Below, one piece after another: positions 42,419 through 55,864 of a stretch of DNA of 64,000 nucleotides (positions are counted from its first letter, which is position 1; every line of letters begins with the position of its first letter). Made by a program: the position numbers and the translations under genes. Source of the stretch: Zhengitettix transpicula. Taxonomy: Eukaryota; Arthropoda; Insecta; Orthoptera; Tetrigidae. The stretch covers positions 7,766,001 through 7,830,000 of the forward strand of contig CM073590.1 of the NCBI GenBank assembly GCA_037074705.1. The letters run 5' to 3'. Under the pieces are notes generated by a model, which made no database searches, was not told where the DNA came from, and was given only the letters and a program-made list of their open reading frames with translations.

Positions 42419-42901
42419 CTGTCTTCTAAAAATCAGGATAAGTGTATATCCTGGTTCTTAAATTCCCGCTTTTAGGAACGAAATGGGTGATTCAGGACGG
42501 ACATTTAATTTAGCAAACTCAGTTTCTAGGAATGAGTGGGGAATTATCGGGCATACGTTAGATAGGATTATGAGCTTGAATTTTGAAACAAGTGGTTTAA
42601 TTTCAAGTTGATTATTGCCGATTTGGATTGTTTTGAATTTATCAGTTAATACTTTTACAATATCGTGGCTAAGTATATTGGATATTCTAGACACAAACCT
42701 GATGTCCTTTGGATTGATGAGTTTGCCAATTCCATTTACATATTTTCTGATAGGGATACCATCAATTGAGTCGAGGATGATTGCCTGCTCCTTGGTTGGG
42801 AAGGTGTCCTTTTGGATTGCTGCTGCATAGTTCTTGTTAGGTTGGGTAGTCATAGTTGAGGCCATGGAAGAGATGACTCCTGTAGTCAGAGGTCTTCTCA
42901 C
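42275..42901 (-). pseudogene. LINE B ORF1 with zinc knuckle
   Basis: A gag-like protein. The frame 42458-42901 contains ILSNVCPIIPHSFLETEFAKLNV, parallel to LINE A ORF1. A frameshift near 42440 leads to 42418 onward, with one knuckle, CFICRKQGHLAKHC (C-x2-C-x4-H-x4-C) at about 42280-42325. Confidence 0.75.
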
Positions 42902-43725
42902 AATGGCGAAGGAGATATGGTTGAACTGTGTGTTTTCACTGAGTCAATATAGCTTGTTTGGATATTCTGAAGAATTTTTTAAATTCACAGTTTGACATTA
43001 TCACCATTCACCAGTGTACAAACGGACACTCGTTGTTCGCTGCACGCACTGTGTTTATAAATACGTCCGGCCTCAACCAATGCTCGAATAGAACGACTGC
43101 CAGAGTCTAGCTCCTTTGAACAGTTAAACTAGTTTATATATATGACGAATATTTGATATTTAATTGATTCTACCTTTTATTAACGTTTACAATTTTTAAT
43201 TCAAATGTTTCCTTTTTACTCACTGTTTGTACTGGTACCAGGGCAATTTGTAAAGATTCTGCAACGCACTTTCACCTCGAACACTTATGAGCAGGCCATG
43301 TAACACTGAACTTACACTATTTCCAACTGTTAGACTCTGCTATTGGCGGCACCTCGCGGAACTCCTCCTCGTCGATATCAAGATAAATTTACGTGGCACT
43401 CAGAGACCTTTCTGAGTTACTGGATTGACGCTTTTTAATGTCTTAAGATCCTATTGACCACTTCCATACAAGATCACTTTTGACCGCCGACTGCTAACAC
43501 AACTCAATGCTCTCGCCTCTGATTTCCAACTCCGTTAATTTTAGTTCCGTACTCAGCAATGTCTCGTGGATGACTGCCCACTCCATCTACTTACGCGCGC
43601 TAAGTCCAACTATGTCTTCCCTGTTCAATATTCTCGACCATTATTTTATCTTTGTGTGTTCGCCGGTATCAATTCAGTTCAATAGTTTGCAATTATTAAT
43701 CCTTAATTGCCCTTTTGTCATTACA

Positions 43726-46084
43726 ATATATACATATATATGTACATATATATATCCATGTTTCATATGACTTAAATGTTCACAATTTACGCAAATTGTA
43801 GCTAACGCTTCTTCATGCGGGGAGCGAAATTTCACCTGCAATTTGAATCCCGTCAGAACAGTAATTTGATCGCAAGAAAATTACACACTCCTCTCGTACA
43901 CAGTACACGGAATCGTTTTAGCTGTTGCTCTCATCTATTGGAGCATAACCTGAAACTAGGAGGGTACTAAAATGCATGGATCAAATATTATTGTCATGAA
44001 AATATGACTTTTAATTCAGTCATAAGAACAGTTATAGTTTTGTTTTTTAATGTAATGGAACTGTAAGTAGTTCTAGGATCTATCGATCTATGGGCCTTAC
44101 TATATTATATCTGGATATTAAGAGAAAATTACATTATAATAAACATAAAAAAATTACATTAAAATATATATGCGGAAAATTATATTAGAAGGCAAATTCA
44201 GAAGGAATTATAAATTTCCTCGAACCAAGATGTATGGATTATATTTCAATTCGTCCCCAGTCGATGAAATTGCATGTTATTAATAGTGATAAAAATATAC
44301 GTAATATGTTTTTCCTTGAAAAATTATAAAATAATTGAGACGTGGATAAACACGCATGAGATTAGAATAAACTAGCATTCGGTGACTTTATATACGGAAA
44401 AATTACGGAAGATACAATAAGTATAAACAAAATATGATTATAGAATTATTTTTTTCTCCTTCTCCCAGGCTTCACCGCCGTCGAGGGTCATGGCCTACCG
44501 GAACGACTGCCAGACTGTAATCTTGAATGACACATTATGGAATAAGTAGTGACTCATGCTCACTGTACGGATTCTCCTTCAGTCTTAACCCCAGTTTTCC
44601 TGAACATTCAATTACAATATATATTTTGTAAAATATTTCCCCTTGTTCTCCATAAAAGATAATGGTTTTATAATATTTCCTTATGGACAGTGTTTGTCAA
44701 AAAATTATTGGTGCAATAGAAATCGGGCAAGTCGGTTAACCATAAACCAAACTGTGACCTATAGGTTCTCAATAATTCATTTCGACAATAAAACTTGGGT
44801 AAAATACATATAAACTGTACTAAACAAGTTGGAACATACAGAAAGTTTTTGAAAGATAAGTTGTTGTACATATGGGATACATAGCGAAGGGTAGAAAGAA
44901 AGAGCGACAAACAGATTTGGTACAGAAAGAGATATAAAGTACGAGTTTTATTGAAAACCATTCTGAAAGATCTGACTACTTATACTAAAGATTTACGCCA
45001 TTTGTCAGTCAGTATGAACCAAGAATAAGCAAGGACGGGGGGAATGAATTAATGGCGCGTAAAGGAAGAGAAGGAAATATTTCAAGACGGCAGCCGTACA
45101 ACCTCTCGAAAGAGAGGTACGATATTCTCCCGGGATTTTCATGGGTGAAACCCTCCAGGAACCATGATAGGATATAATTAGGGAATAATATTCAATTGTC
45201 AGTGAATTTTAGTTTTTCAAAGTGGGCATTGATCATTGGCGTTCAGTGATTGTCATTTATGAGAAGAGAGTTTTGTTGCATATCTCGAAACGGACGACCG
45301 ATGCCTGAGGAAAAGCAGGCCTAGACTAATTTTCTTTTGGAACAAGGCCAGAGCAGCCATTCCACAACAAAAATTATTTTCGGGTGGACATACGACCACC
45401 GAGGAAAAGCAATCAACGAGCCCTGCAACCCCAGATCGAAAGTCACCAGCTATGGCTGTTCTCATATTACAAATTCAAGAGTGCAGAACAATAAATAATA
45501 ACCTCTCTTTCGAAACCAAGGTTGTCTTGCCCAATCGTATATATATTATCCTTCTATAACAATATATTTGGAATAGTCTGGTAAATTCTAATTATTATAA
45601 TTTCAATGGATATCTAGGTTCTAAAGGCCAAAAATGATGAGCCTGTGTTTTAAATTATACAGTATTTTTTATAATTAAATTTCTGTTGTGTGGAAAACCT
45701 GTTATATAATTTAAAATAAAATTTTATGCTTATCTTCAAGTATACACTGTTTTTCAAATTTTATTCAATGAAATCCCTTCACAACGCCTATCAATACTTG
45801 TATACATGCATTTATTCAAAATTACACTTCTAATGAAGATTGAAATTACAAATGATTAATGGATGATAGAATGTCTCAAAAAGCCTATTTTAACCCTTCG
45901 GAAAAATAATCATAAGATACGCTAAAATTGTTTGTTTCGACAAGGAAATCGAATCAAAGTTTGTAATTATGGTGGAACACACAAAAGAGATGCAATTCTA
46001 TAAATAAAATAATCAACAATTAACGTGAGATGGAATATAATGTGTAATTTGGAATTTCTTTTGACACATAACTGTCAATGAATA
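43726..46084. other. AT-rich spacer, no gene recognised
   Basis: A GC-richer patch at 44460-44600 and one at 45250-45440 are noted. The minus frame 45253-45465 has no recognised domain. A perfect ACCTCTC-GAAA-GAGAGGT hairpin lies at 45101-45118. Confidence 0.35.
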
Positions 46085-46445
46085 AGAAGGAATTTGAAAG
46101 GGGTTATGTGGAAGGATAGAGGAAGGTAGCCAAGGGTTATGGCGCCCGGGCAATGGTTTAAGGATCCTACCCGGAATTTGCCTAAAAGTTTTGCAGAACA
46201 AACCTTAGAAAACCTGCATCAGATAGGTCAGGAATTGGGTACTTGTCCCACGCCCTTCCGATGGCGGGAGAGGGGTTTTCTGTAGGGACGCAGCCTTCCA
46301 TTATCCGTGCCGTGCCAGTTTTTGAGGCAGATAGCCGACTATTCCAATGGGAATAGTGTACAACTCTTACCGTATGCACAAGCATACACGTCTCAAAACA
46401 GTCCGAGATGCCTCGACTTATGGGAACCTTAGCTCAGAAGCAGAG
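46085..46445 (-). mobile_element. R-SINE copy 13, diverged
   Basis: A minus-strand copy without a tail, from AAAGGGGTTATGTGGAAGG through GGATCCTACCCGG to CTTATGGGAACCTTAG. Confidence 0.8.
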
Positions 46446-46469
46446 AGAGAAGAAGACATCCCGTAAGTC

Positions 46470-46745
46470 TAAAAGTGATTCAGGACAAACCCTAGAAAGC
46501 TAGCATCAGGTAGGTCGGGTAGTTGGTACTTGTCCCACGCCCTTCCGATGGCGGGAGGGGGGTTTGCTGTGGGGTCGCACATTCCCTTTTCCGTGCGTGA
46601 CAAGTTTAGGAGGCAGCTGGCCGACTTTTCCAATGGGAACAGAGAACAACCATTCCCGTATGCCCAAGGTCTGCGACTCCGAGATGCCTCGGCTTGTGGA
46701 AACCTTAGTTCAAAAACGTAGAGAGGAAAATGCTATCCTCTTTAA
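46470..46745 (-). mobile_element. R-SINE copy 14, partial
   Basis: The 5' half of the consensus on the minus strand, from GATGCCTCGGCTTGTGG back to CTAGCATCAGGTAGG. It lies next to copy 13. Confidence 0.8.
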
Positions 46746-46910
46746 ACTATCAGTGATTGCAACCTTATAGTAGAGTGGTTTACATAATTTTGTTAACGAG
46801 GGTTGGTGAAAAATCTTCAAAAAGACACCGGTAGCAGTCCGCACTGCACGGTAGTGTCGTATTAGTACCCACAAACAAAATACCGCTCTTTCCATCGATG
46901 ACCAATTATT

Positions 46911-46952
46911 GCTTCCTACGTAACTGCAGTTAAGTATTACTTCGTAGGAAGC
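46911..46952. other. Perfect 10-bp hairpin
   Basis: GCTTCCTACG (46911-46920) and its exact complement (46943-46952) enclose a 22-base loop. Possibly part of a decayed element; no function inferred. Confidence 0.4.
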
Positions 46953-47089
46953 GGTCTTAGCATTGGCATTTCCTCAAATTATGGAATATTCTCCTTTTAA
47001 ACTTTCCGCAGCTCCTGTATAACCATAGCGGCTTGTTTGTTTATCGCCTTTCACTTGTCGATGACTCCAGAATCACAGAAACCAGATTG

Positions 47090-47205
47090 GCAGGTGTTAA
47101 TCTTTACTTCGTCTCTATGAATATTTCTAAGTTTTCAGGATGAGGGCGTCTCATAAATGCGTGTTCAACGTCTTCCTCCTCACCACAGTTCAAGCAATAT
47201 TGAAC
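47090..47205 (-). pseudogene. Remnant of a LINE C-terminal Cys/His motif
   Basis: One minus-strand frame reads YCLNCGEEEDVEHAFMRRP, similar to the C-x2-C-x(n)-H region that ends many LINE ORF2 proteins (CxxCGExEDVEH). Only about 35 codons are recognisable, so the identification is tentative. Confidence 0.4.
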
Positions 47206-47229
47206 TTATAGAGATATTTACGAAAGTCC

Positions 47230-47935
47230 ATGTCCTGTCATGAATAAGTATGTTGTATGTATGTTTGTGTGTCTGTGTGTATGTTCCGCATACAAATCTA
47301 AACGCGTGGAGCAATTTAGAGCAAAATTCATACACGTTTTCCTTTCAAAACTAAAACAAACATTGTGGGGAGAGGAGGTAAGACACGTCTATCACCCCCA
47401 GGAGCTGGAGTGGAAATTTTTAAACATGTTAAAACGGTCGATATTTCAACCGAAAAAAATCATTCGATGTGAATGTGATTGATAGTCTTCCTTTCGATAT
47501 TTTTTTTTGTATTATTTCAACGCCGTTACGGTTTGAAGGGGAGCATCCTTAGTGGATGGCGTGAAGGGGCGTTACACACAAAAAAACACGCGAAAACAAC
47601 CGAAGTTGGATTCAAATACGAGGTTATGGACGTCGCCGAGTTTAATAATGACATTCAAAGTGCCGTTTAAACCATAGGTGGACGGGAATGGAAATTTTCA
47701 AACATGTTAAACGGCCGATATTTTCGTCGAATAGATATTTATCGGGGTCATTGAGATTGATTGTATATTATCAGCCCCTTTCTGCATGGGAGGGAACCAG
47801 CTTTAGGGGTAGGTGTGAAGATGCGATACTCAAAAATAACGCAAAAACAACCGAGTTAGCAGTCATATTATGGATGTCATTGAATTTAATTATGAGCACC
47901 CGGATAACTCCGGTTACCCAGCTAGCTGATAAATA
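47230..47935 (+). repeat. Tandem-unit interspersed repeat, Helitron-like 3' end
   Basis: Two tandem units of about 285 bp share GGAAATTTTYAAACATGTTAAA(A)CGG..CGATATTTC, GGGGCGTTACACAC-like and AACAACCGA segments. The right end has CCGGATAACTCCGG then TTACCCAGCTAG, a small palindrome followed by CTAG, as at the 3' ends of many non-autonomous Helitrons. A related copy lies at 57470-58020. Confidence 0.45.
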
Positions 47936-48145
47936 AGTAAATAATTCTTGACCAAAAATAACATTAAAAAATTCAGTTGTTCTTTCTGAAATTGAAATAT
48001 TAATCTGGTAATATAAAATCCGCTAACAGTAACGTTTATCTGACAAACCAAAAATGCACTGCAGATCGCAATATAGTTTGCACGACCAACAGCAATGTAA
48101 TTGTTGTCTCTGTTTAAGGGCAGAATGACAACATAAAACACATTT
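47936..48145. other. Short spacer before GC-rich island
   Basis: No gene seen. Confidence 0.4.
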
Positions 48146-48385
48146 CATCGCCAGCACGCGAGATTTTGCTGCGATAACTACGGTCCAGCTAACAGCTTCC
48201 CGGGGTCTGACAGTTGTTCGCCGTCACGACGAGGGGGAAAAAGAAGTGGCCACAACTCCGATATCGACTTACCGAAAGTCACCGAAAAACCAACACTCGT
48301 ATATATTGATCCAGCGTCAGCGTCAGTCGGTTGCTTCTAGAGCAACGTTCGTAACCGTCGTTGCTTCCATTAGAAGAGAAATTAT
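48146..48385 (+). promoter_or_regulatory. Candidate core promoter in a GC-rich island
   Basis: An island richer in GC and CpG than its surroundings contains TATATATT (48300-48307), and 25 bases from its first T to the A of TCAGTC (48323-48328), an insect initiator motif. The tandem GCGTCAGCGTCAGTC lies across the start. Downstream frames (48429-48721) are short and unrecognised. It could start a host transcript or an element; strand and function are inferred. Confidence 0.3.
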
Positions 48386-51295
48386 TTTTAATTTCTTAAA
48401 CTTCGTTGACATCTAAAAAGGAAGAGTTATGCGGGTTTTTTTTTGCTATTGGGGAGAATTTTTGCAACGCGTGAATTGCTATTTGGATCGCATGTATACA
48501 TACGTTTCCTTTTCTGTAATAACATTCTTAAAACACATTTATCTCCATCAATCAGATTGTTTAAATTTCACGAGAAACCTGATCTTAACTATCTGCTCAC
48601 TAGTCATATCCGACAATTTTTAAAGCATAGAAACACGTTTGTAATCAACTCAACACCCACTGCGACTGCGTGTAACAATCGAATTTTAAATTACCACGTC
48701 TTATATTTTTTGTTTCTATGAGCATATTATTCAACAGTGTAAATTATGAATATATGACACTTAGGTCTTATTGTGGAAGTGCTGTTGATCGTCATTAAAC
48801 CATTAATTACTGCTATTTATTTTAAATTGTATATTTAATTATCGTTAAAAATATTTATTTTTAATTATACCATACACATGAGGCTTATGTAAATACTATA
48901 TAAAATTTCAATTAGCTTTAATATTTTATATTGAGTTAATTATAGTTATCAATTGTATCGGCTCTGTATACCTTTCTGTACCGCCTAATTAAATGCTATT
49001 TATTAGCTGAAATGAATTAATTTTGATTATTTAAAGTACGGGCTACCTACATAATTTTATGTTGATCTGTTAAGAGCCCGTTTTTTTCCACAGAAATGCA
49101 CTTGTCTCATTTTAATTATTCGTACTCGGGATCCAAACCAGGCTCACTTCGTAACATATCATTTTTTACCTCTGATATTTTATTAAAATATCATAAATTT
49201 TATTTTCTCTTCATTTTGAGTTTTTAATCTCAGTTACATCCGTAAAGAGGCAAATCCTTAAAATTTTATTTTAAACGAGATAAAGAAATGCCATCAACGA
49301 ATACTAATAACTTATAAATCACAGATATTTTCAGTTCAAAACAAGCTTTTTGTTTATTTTACGTCTCAATAAAATTCTGCGTAATATAAATAGGCAATTC
49401 TTTAAAATTATAAACGTCTGTTGGAAGCTGTTCAGCAGTGAATTATACTTATGTCAAATATTATTTGCTACTGTAATTATATATATATATATGTATGTAT
49501 GTATGTATATGTATGTACGTGTGTGTGTGTGTGTGCGTATGTATAAAAATAATAAAATTACTTCTGCACCTATCATTTTTTCTACGATCGATCAAACATA
49601 AATGAATGTTTCATTTTCCATCCATGCTGTAAAATGTATGAGTGTTATTTTGTTTTCAAAAAGAATAATTAATGATACGCCGAACGAACTGGAAAAATAC
49701 ATAAAATTTATGATTTGAAATGTTTCATACGGTCAACCTCTTCATTACAGTAAATTTAAACTTTACCATTTACATTCATTGCTGAAACTAATGTAATCAT
49801 ATTTAAAGTTATTCCTCTTGAATGTTATTTTCATTCTATACTGAAATTTCGTTTTAAATGGCATTGATATGCCTAGTGAAATGTTAACAAATTCTTCTCA
49901 CTAATTATTACTATCTAAATAACATCTTTACTTACAGAAACTAATAATAAATTATACTATAACTTTTGAACACACTATTAAATTGTTCGTGTTTTATAGA
50001 CCACTTCTCATGTTCTCTTATTACACTTCCTTCTGTGTGAAAGTTAACGAATTACAATCTTTCTTAGTCAGATAGTTAGTTAACTTATGTTGTTCGAATG
50101 ACTTTTGCATTTGGGCAGTTCAATTGAATTTATTCTTGCAGAAGTGAATATTATTAAATAATCTGTATCTCTTCTTATTTCGCCCAATATTTAAAAAATG
50201 GAGGAGTCTGTAGCAACGAAGACTCTGTTATGTAAACTTTCTCGTATTTTGAAATAAATAAAACGATTTATTGATATTTAATAATTTGACGTAAATTCTT
50301 TCTATATTGTAATTTAATGACGTAATAAAACAATAGAAGAAAGTACAAAAAAAGCATTTACATTGTTACTTAAATTCAAAATTTGTCGGCGAATGTAATA
50401 ATAAGTACCTTGTTCTCAGACAATATTGATTAAATATTTCGTGGTCATACTTTAAACAATTGTAAGTTTTTTTTGCTTACTTTACTAGGTCTTAAGTCAT
50501 TTCAATTGAGTAATATCTGTTTACCGTTAATCGGCCAAATTCTCTCCTAGAATGTAAGCAGGCATAAGATTGCCAAAGTGCGCTGCTCCCGGAATTTGGC
50601 TCCAACGAATCTTGCACTAAATCTCTAGAAGTTTTCAATACTATATAATTCTTCTCATCTGACTACAACTTCTCGCAAACTGCTTCTGCTTACTAACTTT
50701 GTTACTGTGTACTTCTTTGATTTACTGACTTTCAGATTACTTATCTCCTATATACCTACCTATCTTATTACCCGATTTCTACTTAAATATTATACCTCTT
50801 CGTTTCCCAAATAGCTGTAACAAACTCATCACTTTCCTATAATGCAAGCAGTATAATATTATTCAGTCAAATATTAATAAAAAGATAAATACCACAAAAT
50901 TTTGTGTTATTTATTATTATCGCCTAATTAAGTCAGGAATTGGATGCATTATTATTTAATAACTATAAAAATAATAATCGTGGTTTTAAAACTTATTAAA
51001 TACTTTATTACATTTTCAACGGTTTTTAATCTTTCAGCCACTCCCAAATTGTTGCTGTTCTATTAAAAATAACATTTAACTTAAAATAAATCAGGATGTT
51101 GACTGACTGTATTCGGGACTTCCACTACATAAAATAAAAGTGTCTTAAAATCACGACGAATTAAAACAGTAAAAAAACTCTCTATCTTAATAAAAACTAA
51201 AACTACTCCCGGTACATTAAAGGAGTAAAGAAATACATCATTTAAGTAAATAGAGACGAAAATATAAATGGTAGCCTAAGAAAATAAAACATTTA
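48386..51295. other. Long AT-rich stretch, no gene recognised
   Basis: Contains TA, TATG and TG dinucleotide runs at about 49479-49537. No known domain in any frame. Confidence 0.45.
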
Positions 51296-52125
51296 CCGGG
51301 TAACTTAAGAGGGTTTAAACTCCTCTGGGTAACCATTTGTCAACCTCGTCCACCTCCACGGAGTGGAACATAAAATTTCACTAACCACCATGGTTAATGC
51401 AAGAATTAAATTCAGTGACTCGTATAACCCCGGAATCCGCAATAATCTCGGTCTTTTTCGTATTACTTATTATGTAAACCCCTACCACCACCACCCGTAC
51501 GGTAAGGATGCTTCCCTCCCTTGCCTTTTGGAGTTGAAATTACACACTAAAGAATTCTAGAATGACACTATCAAATTAAGCGACACTGAAAGCAATAATA
51601 ATGGCCATTAGGAATGTTTTTAAGGTAAAACGACCTCCACCCCACCCTACAGTGTTTGTTTCAGGATCGTAAGTAACATGCGTATAAAGTTTGGTAGAAA
51701 TTTTTCTACGCATTTAAGATTGTGTACGGATATTTGTTGCATCCCCTTCCACCCCTACTCCTACGGGCTGAACTACATCTTAACCAGTAAGGTAAACGTC
51801 AGAATTAAACTCAAATGACTTCCAAAATCCCAGATTTAATACCAGTTTACTCATTACTTTTATGTAACGGGGCTCCATCACCTCCCTCATTGGTTCTGAC
51901 TTTTCATGCTGAAATTTTAAACTAAAAACATCTGGATATAAACTATTAATCACAGTGAGTCGGAAAATGAAATTATCGACGCTAATATCTGCCGTTTCTA
52001 AAGACCACAGAAACCTTCGCGGGTGCGCGCACAACAACTCACCAAAGTTTCATCGCAATCGGATGAATGGTTTAGGACCGTATTGGAGACACATAGACAG
52101 ACAATTCATTTATATAGAGAGATAT
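51296..52125 (+). repeat. Interspersed repeat with tandem-like units
   Basis: Repeating blocks with pyrimidine-rich CCCC(T)ACC(A/C)CC segments spaced about 230-400 bp apart (near 51340, 51480, 51640, 51750, 51880). It ends in a motif (CCAAAGTTTCATCGCAATCG, then AGACAGACAATTCA) typical of dispersed insect non-autonomous elements. The class is uncertain. Confidence 0.4.
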
Positions 52126-52545
52126 TTACGTGTTAAACGGAAATAAACAAAACATGTACAACCTCACACATTCCACGTCCTCAAAGTTTGAATTTTATTT
52201 AGGATCTATGGAACATGATTTATTATTCTATCTTGACGAATCTGTGGTGGTGACCACGTGTGAACCTCATAGGCTCCTAATGGCCACAAAAAGACTGTCC
52301 TTTTTAGAAACTATTGTGAAACCTAATGTCATTATCAAATCCCCAAACTACTATCTTCTAAAAGTTCAATAACCTTCTTCAGTACACAGGGAAGAGAATT
52401 GAACTCACGTAGAACGTCTCGCACTTTGGATAATATAAGCACCATTCTAATTGAGGACCAAGGAGTTTTTTGTGCTCAAGAATATCTCCAGCTGACAGTA
52501 GCATATATTTGTAGTTTTCTTCAGTGTGGTTAATACCACATTGAA
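52126..52545. other. Spacer, no gene recognised
   Basis: An 80-codon plus-strand frame at 52130-52372 has no known domain. Confidence 0.35.
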
Positions 52546-52825
52546 CTCCTAGCGCCTTTGACCAGTCACATGCGACCTCTCTCTTATTGAATTTAAGCCG
52601 ACAGATGCATGCCTTGGGTCACGAGAGATATTTATCGGGTTAATAGGTAAAATGTTCGCAGCAGCTAATCGCAGTGGTGCAGAAGGGGTCAGTGTGTTTA
52701 TCGGGTTTCGAGTGCTGAGCTGACCCGGACGCACGCCAAACTGAGCGAGTAAACACGTCACGGATTTGAGTTCAGCGTTCAGTCGCGCGTATCAGCGTCG
52801 CTTAGTAGCCGGACCGCGACAAATG
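52546..52825 (+). promoter_or_regulatory. Second GC-rich island with initiator-like motif
   Basis: A CpG-richer island ending in GTTCAGCGTTCAGTCGCGCG. TTCAGTCG at 52778-52785 fits the insect initiator. No TATA box is seen at the right distance, and GGACC lies at about +31, slightly off the strict DPE position. It resembles the 48.3-kb island in composition and start motif. Tentative. Confidence 0.25.
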
Positions 52826-55814
52826 AAATACGATCCAAAGCAATAAAATCAAAACCTCCGAGGGAAACAATTTACTATGTGCTATCTGTTGCAGAGCACA
52901 AATTTACAATCGCCACTTAGTAAACACGCTGGTTAAGTTGTGGATCATTTCTAATACATCGCTCCGTTCATATTCTAAAATCCTAGAATGTATATTGTAT
53001 TATGATTAATATTTATAAATATGAATCGTAATGGATGACTGAACTGATCGTCTCAATATATTTTCGCCTACAAACGCTTATGTGGCATGAACCATATATT
53101 GTCTAATTCAAATTTGAGTGATTAATTGAATTGGATTGTATTCCAACAATCTCTCATTTCCTTTCTGATCGATGACCAGCCTGTTCTACGCTGATTTGAT
53201 TACGAAGCAAGTGAGAGCAGAGGTGAAGTTTGATGAAACCAATGCCAGCCTGTTTTGGTACGTAAGCGTGAATATTAATACGCGAAAGACGCTGCAGATT
53301 TTTTTTCTGCTATTAGTAACTACGCACAATGAGTGGAAATTATTTTAAACCTTGAAATTATATCCGCTTGATCTACCCGTGTGTATCTTACGCAGATATT
53401 AAAATCTCCTGAATGTGACATAGATGCAAAAGTGAAAAAGAGAAACTTGTAAGATAAAGCGAATAATTAAATAGGTCAATTGTATCCATTTCGAAGACTT
53501 TATCACACCAATGCATCAAGACATATTTTGTAGTTATGCATTAATCTGAAAATTTCTGAATATTCACGTTTTGCACACAGTAAGGTAAGAATTTAAAATA
53601 TAGGAATATACTTATTCTAGTTATAAAATCAGAGTAATAGCTTTGAATATTGAATAATACCCACTGCTATGTTCTTTATTTCAATGAGCTACCCGCTGTA
53701 ATTTTCCTATAATGATCTTGTTTCGTATATAGTTTCTTAAGAGTAAAAAATAGTTATCCCCTCCGTTTATAGTTAATTTTTACTAAAGACCTTTTAAAAG
53801 AATAGAAGTAAACAAACAATTTGGCAAATATCCCGCGTCGACGTTTTGCATTCAGTATCTTTGAATAATTAAAAAAACAGGCCTAAAGAGCATAATCCCA
53901 CTGAAAACGATTTACGTTAAGAATAGATTTGGAACGTTCTAGTGAAACAATTATTGTAAAATCAGAGGTGAGGAAACTGAATACTATGTATCTGTATCTG
54001 TTTTTGTGTGCAATTCGAGAAGTAGCTACGGCCAAATAATTTACCATTTTCATAAATATTTACTGTCAGAAACGAAGTTATTGCCTGATGCAGACATATT
54101 TTTCAATAAATAAAAGCATTTTTTTATTGTTTCTATCACGTGAAAATGCAGTGTCTTCCGTTGGAGTCAGAAACAAAAGTGTGTGATTCTTGACATTTTT
54201 AATATAAATAATTTATTCTGAGAATAAAATTCACTTTATTATCCCATAAAGATTCGAAGTTTTATATTTTTAACGGGTCCGGTAAATTTAAACCATTTTA
54301 ATCTAATTCAGTATAACATTTAGTCCAGTAAAATAACTATTTGATAAATACCGTATATATAAAATGTTAAATCAATTTGGAAAACTGTTTCATTTTAACC
54401 TTTTCACAATTTTAATGGCATTATCGTTATAACTGTTAGGATATATTTAAAAGTTGTTGGAATCGAATGCCGATAGACGAGCTAGGAGATACGCGCACCA
54501 TCTCTAGTTATTCTGAAACTTTTTTTAAAAATTAATAAAAATTTCCACGTTTAAGGATTTTAAGGCAGTGTCACTGTGAAATTTTACAATTATGTAAAAA
54601 TTATGTCCAATTTCTCCGAATTTTTCCAAAAAAAGCAATTCAATAGAAACAGTTAAAATTTTTATATTACATATAAAATGGGATAATATTTTGTTGAATT
54701 TTGAGCTGGTAGATATATGGTTGAACAGTAAGACTTTGCTCTGATATTTTCTATTCGAACGTGTTGACTCCTTTCACTTTATGCTGATGTTTCTCATTAT
54801 TTCCCTTTCCTGATCCTTTATAAATAACTTAAACTTTTTTGTCGGTTTCTTTGCGATTCTCGCCTTAGAGCACTTCGATGTTCGTTAATTTTGCTATTTT
54901 ACAATTATAGTAAACAAACCTCAGTAAACAATCATTCCTAAATATGCGCTATATTCGCGGGTTAACGTCCAATTATTTAAAGTCAATAATCAGTACTTTC
55001 ACAAATCAGTGCAAACAGAAAAATGAATAGCGCGTGTTACACGCACGACATTCCTGCATTGTGGCATTTCGTTCTGGAAAATACGAGAAAATTAATTTTC
55101 CCGTAAATTAGAAGTTGAATAATGTTCAAATGCGAGGTATTGATGTTTACAATGATATCATGCCAACAAATTGCATAGAAACTGACGACTTATAGTCAAT
55201 AATCCATATACCAAAAAGATAGTGTCACTGCAATATATAAAAAATAATATGGGATAATGTGAATAAAAATTATATGTAGGTGCGTCATGCAATTTGTCTT
55301 AGATATATCTAAGCGTTATGTAAATAAAAGATCTATACTGTAGTATAAACTAGCGTTCCGAATCGACTAGATTTATTATATGAATAAAGAATAGAATCTA
55401 GCTTTGGAGTGAGATTCAAGTAGTTTTTTAAGACGGTGTAATGTGTCCATTAGTTTTCACCATGGCAATGTACCTGCCGGTTATACATAAGAGACATTAC
55501 CGTATTTGTTACTAGATTTGTAGGTGAAAAGTGGACTTGATTGAAAAATTTTCCCAGTAACTGAGAAAAGACCTTGATAATGTAAAGATTTTCTTGTGTG
55601 TTGGGAAGTTACTGCATATTCATGTTTAAATAAAAGATCAATTATGAAATTTAATTGATTATTGTAACATTATCTCGGTATCACAATAATTCATATTATA
55701 TCATCAAACCAAATTTTCATTTATTACTTTATATAAAATAAATTATAAGACCGAATTAACAATCGCATAATAAACACAAACTACATTTAAAAATGACAGA
55801 CGAAATATTGTGAT
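52826..55814. other. Long AT-rich stretch, no gene recognised
   Basis: No frame over 60 codons with any recognisable domain, and no repeat of the families above. Confidence 0.45.
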
Positions 55815-55864
55815 TACGGAATAAGAAGATAGCCAATACAGACAAAAAAGTGATTATATAAATA

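Larger units (their letters stand above)
40315..43166 (-). mobile_element. LINE B, internally deleted, nested in LTR copy 2
   Basis: A minus-strand LINE inserted at ATTCTACC, which flanks both sides (40307-40314 and 43167-43174) as the target duplication. Its T-rich left end is the 3' A tail. It keeps the 5' leader, ORF1, RT thumb, RNase H, the C-terminal Cys/His region and 3' UTR, but has lost everything from the ORF1 zinc knuckle to the RT thumb. An R-SINE (41223-41743) lies within its RNase H. Confidence 0.85.
39884..43725 (-). mobile_element. LTR copy 2, interrupted by LINE B
   Basis: The left piece 39884-40314 and right piece 43167-43725 together match LTR copy 1 (2634-3904) end to end. 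The break lies at GATATTCTACC, which is continuous at about 3085-3096 in copy 1. The right end is CATTACA at 43719-43725. LINE A ends immediately to the left. Confidence 0.7.

Noticed and set aside
45101..45118. ACCTCTC-GAAA-GAGAGGT hairpin as a structured RNA or terminator.
   Set aside because: Seven pairs are expected by chance in a window of this size; no supporting context.
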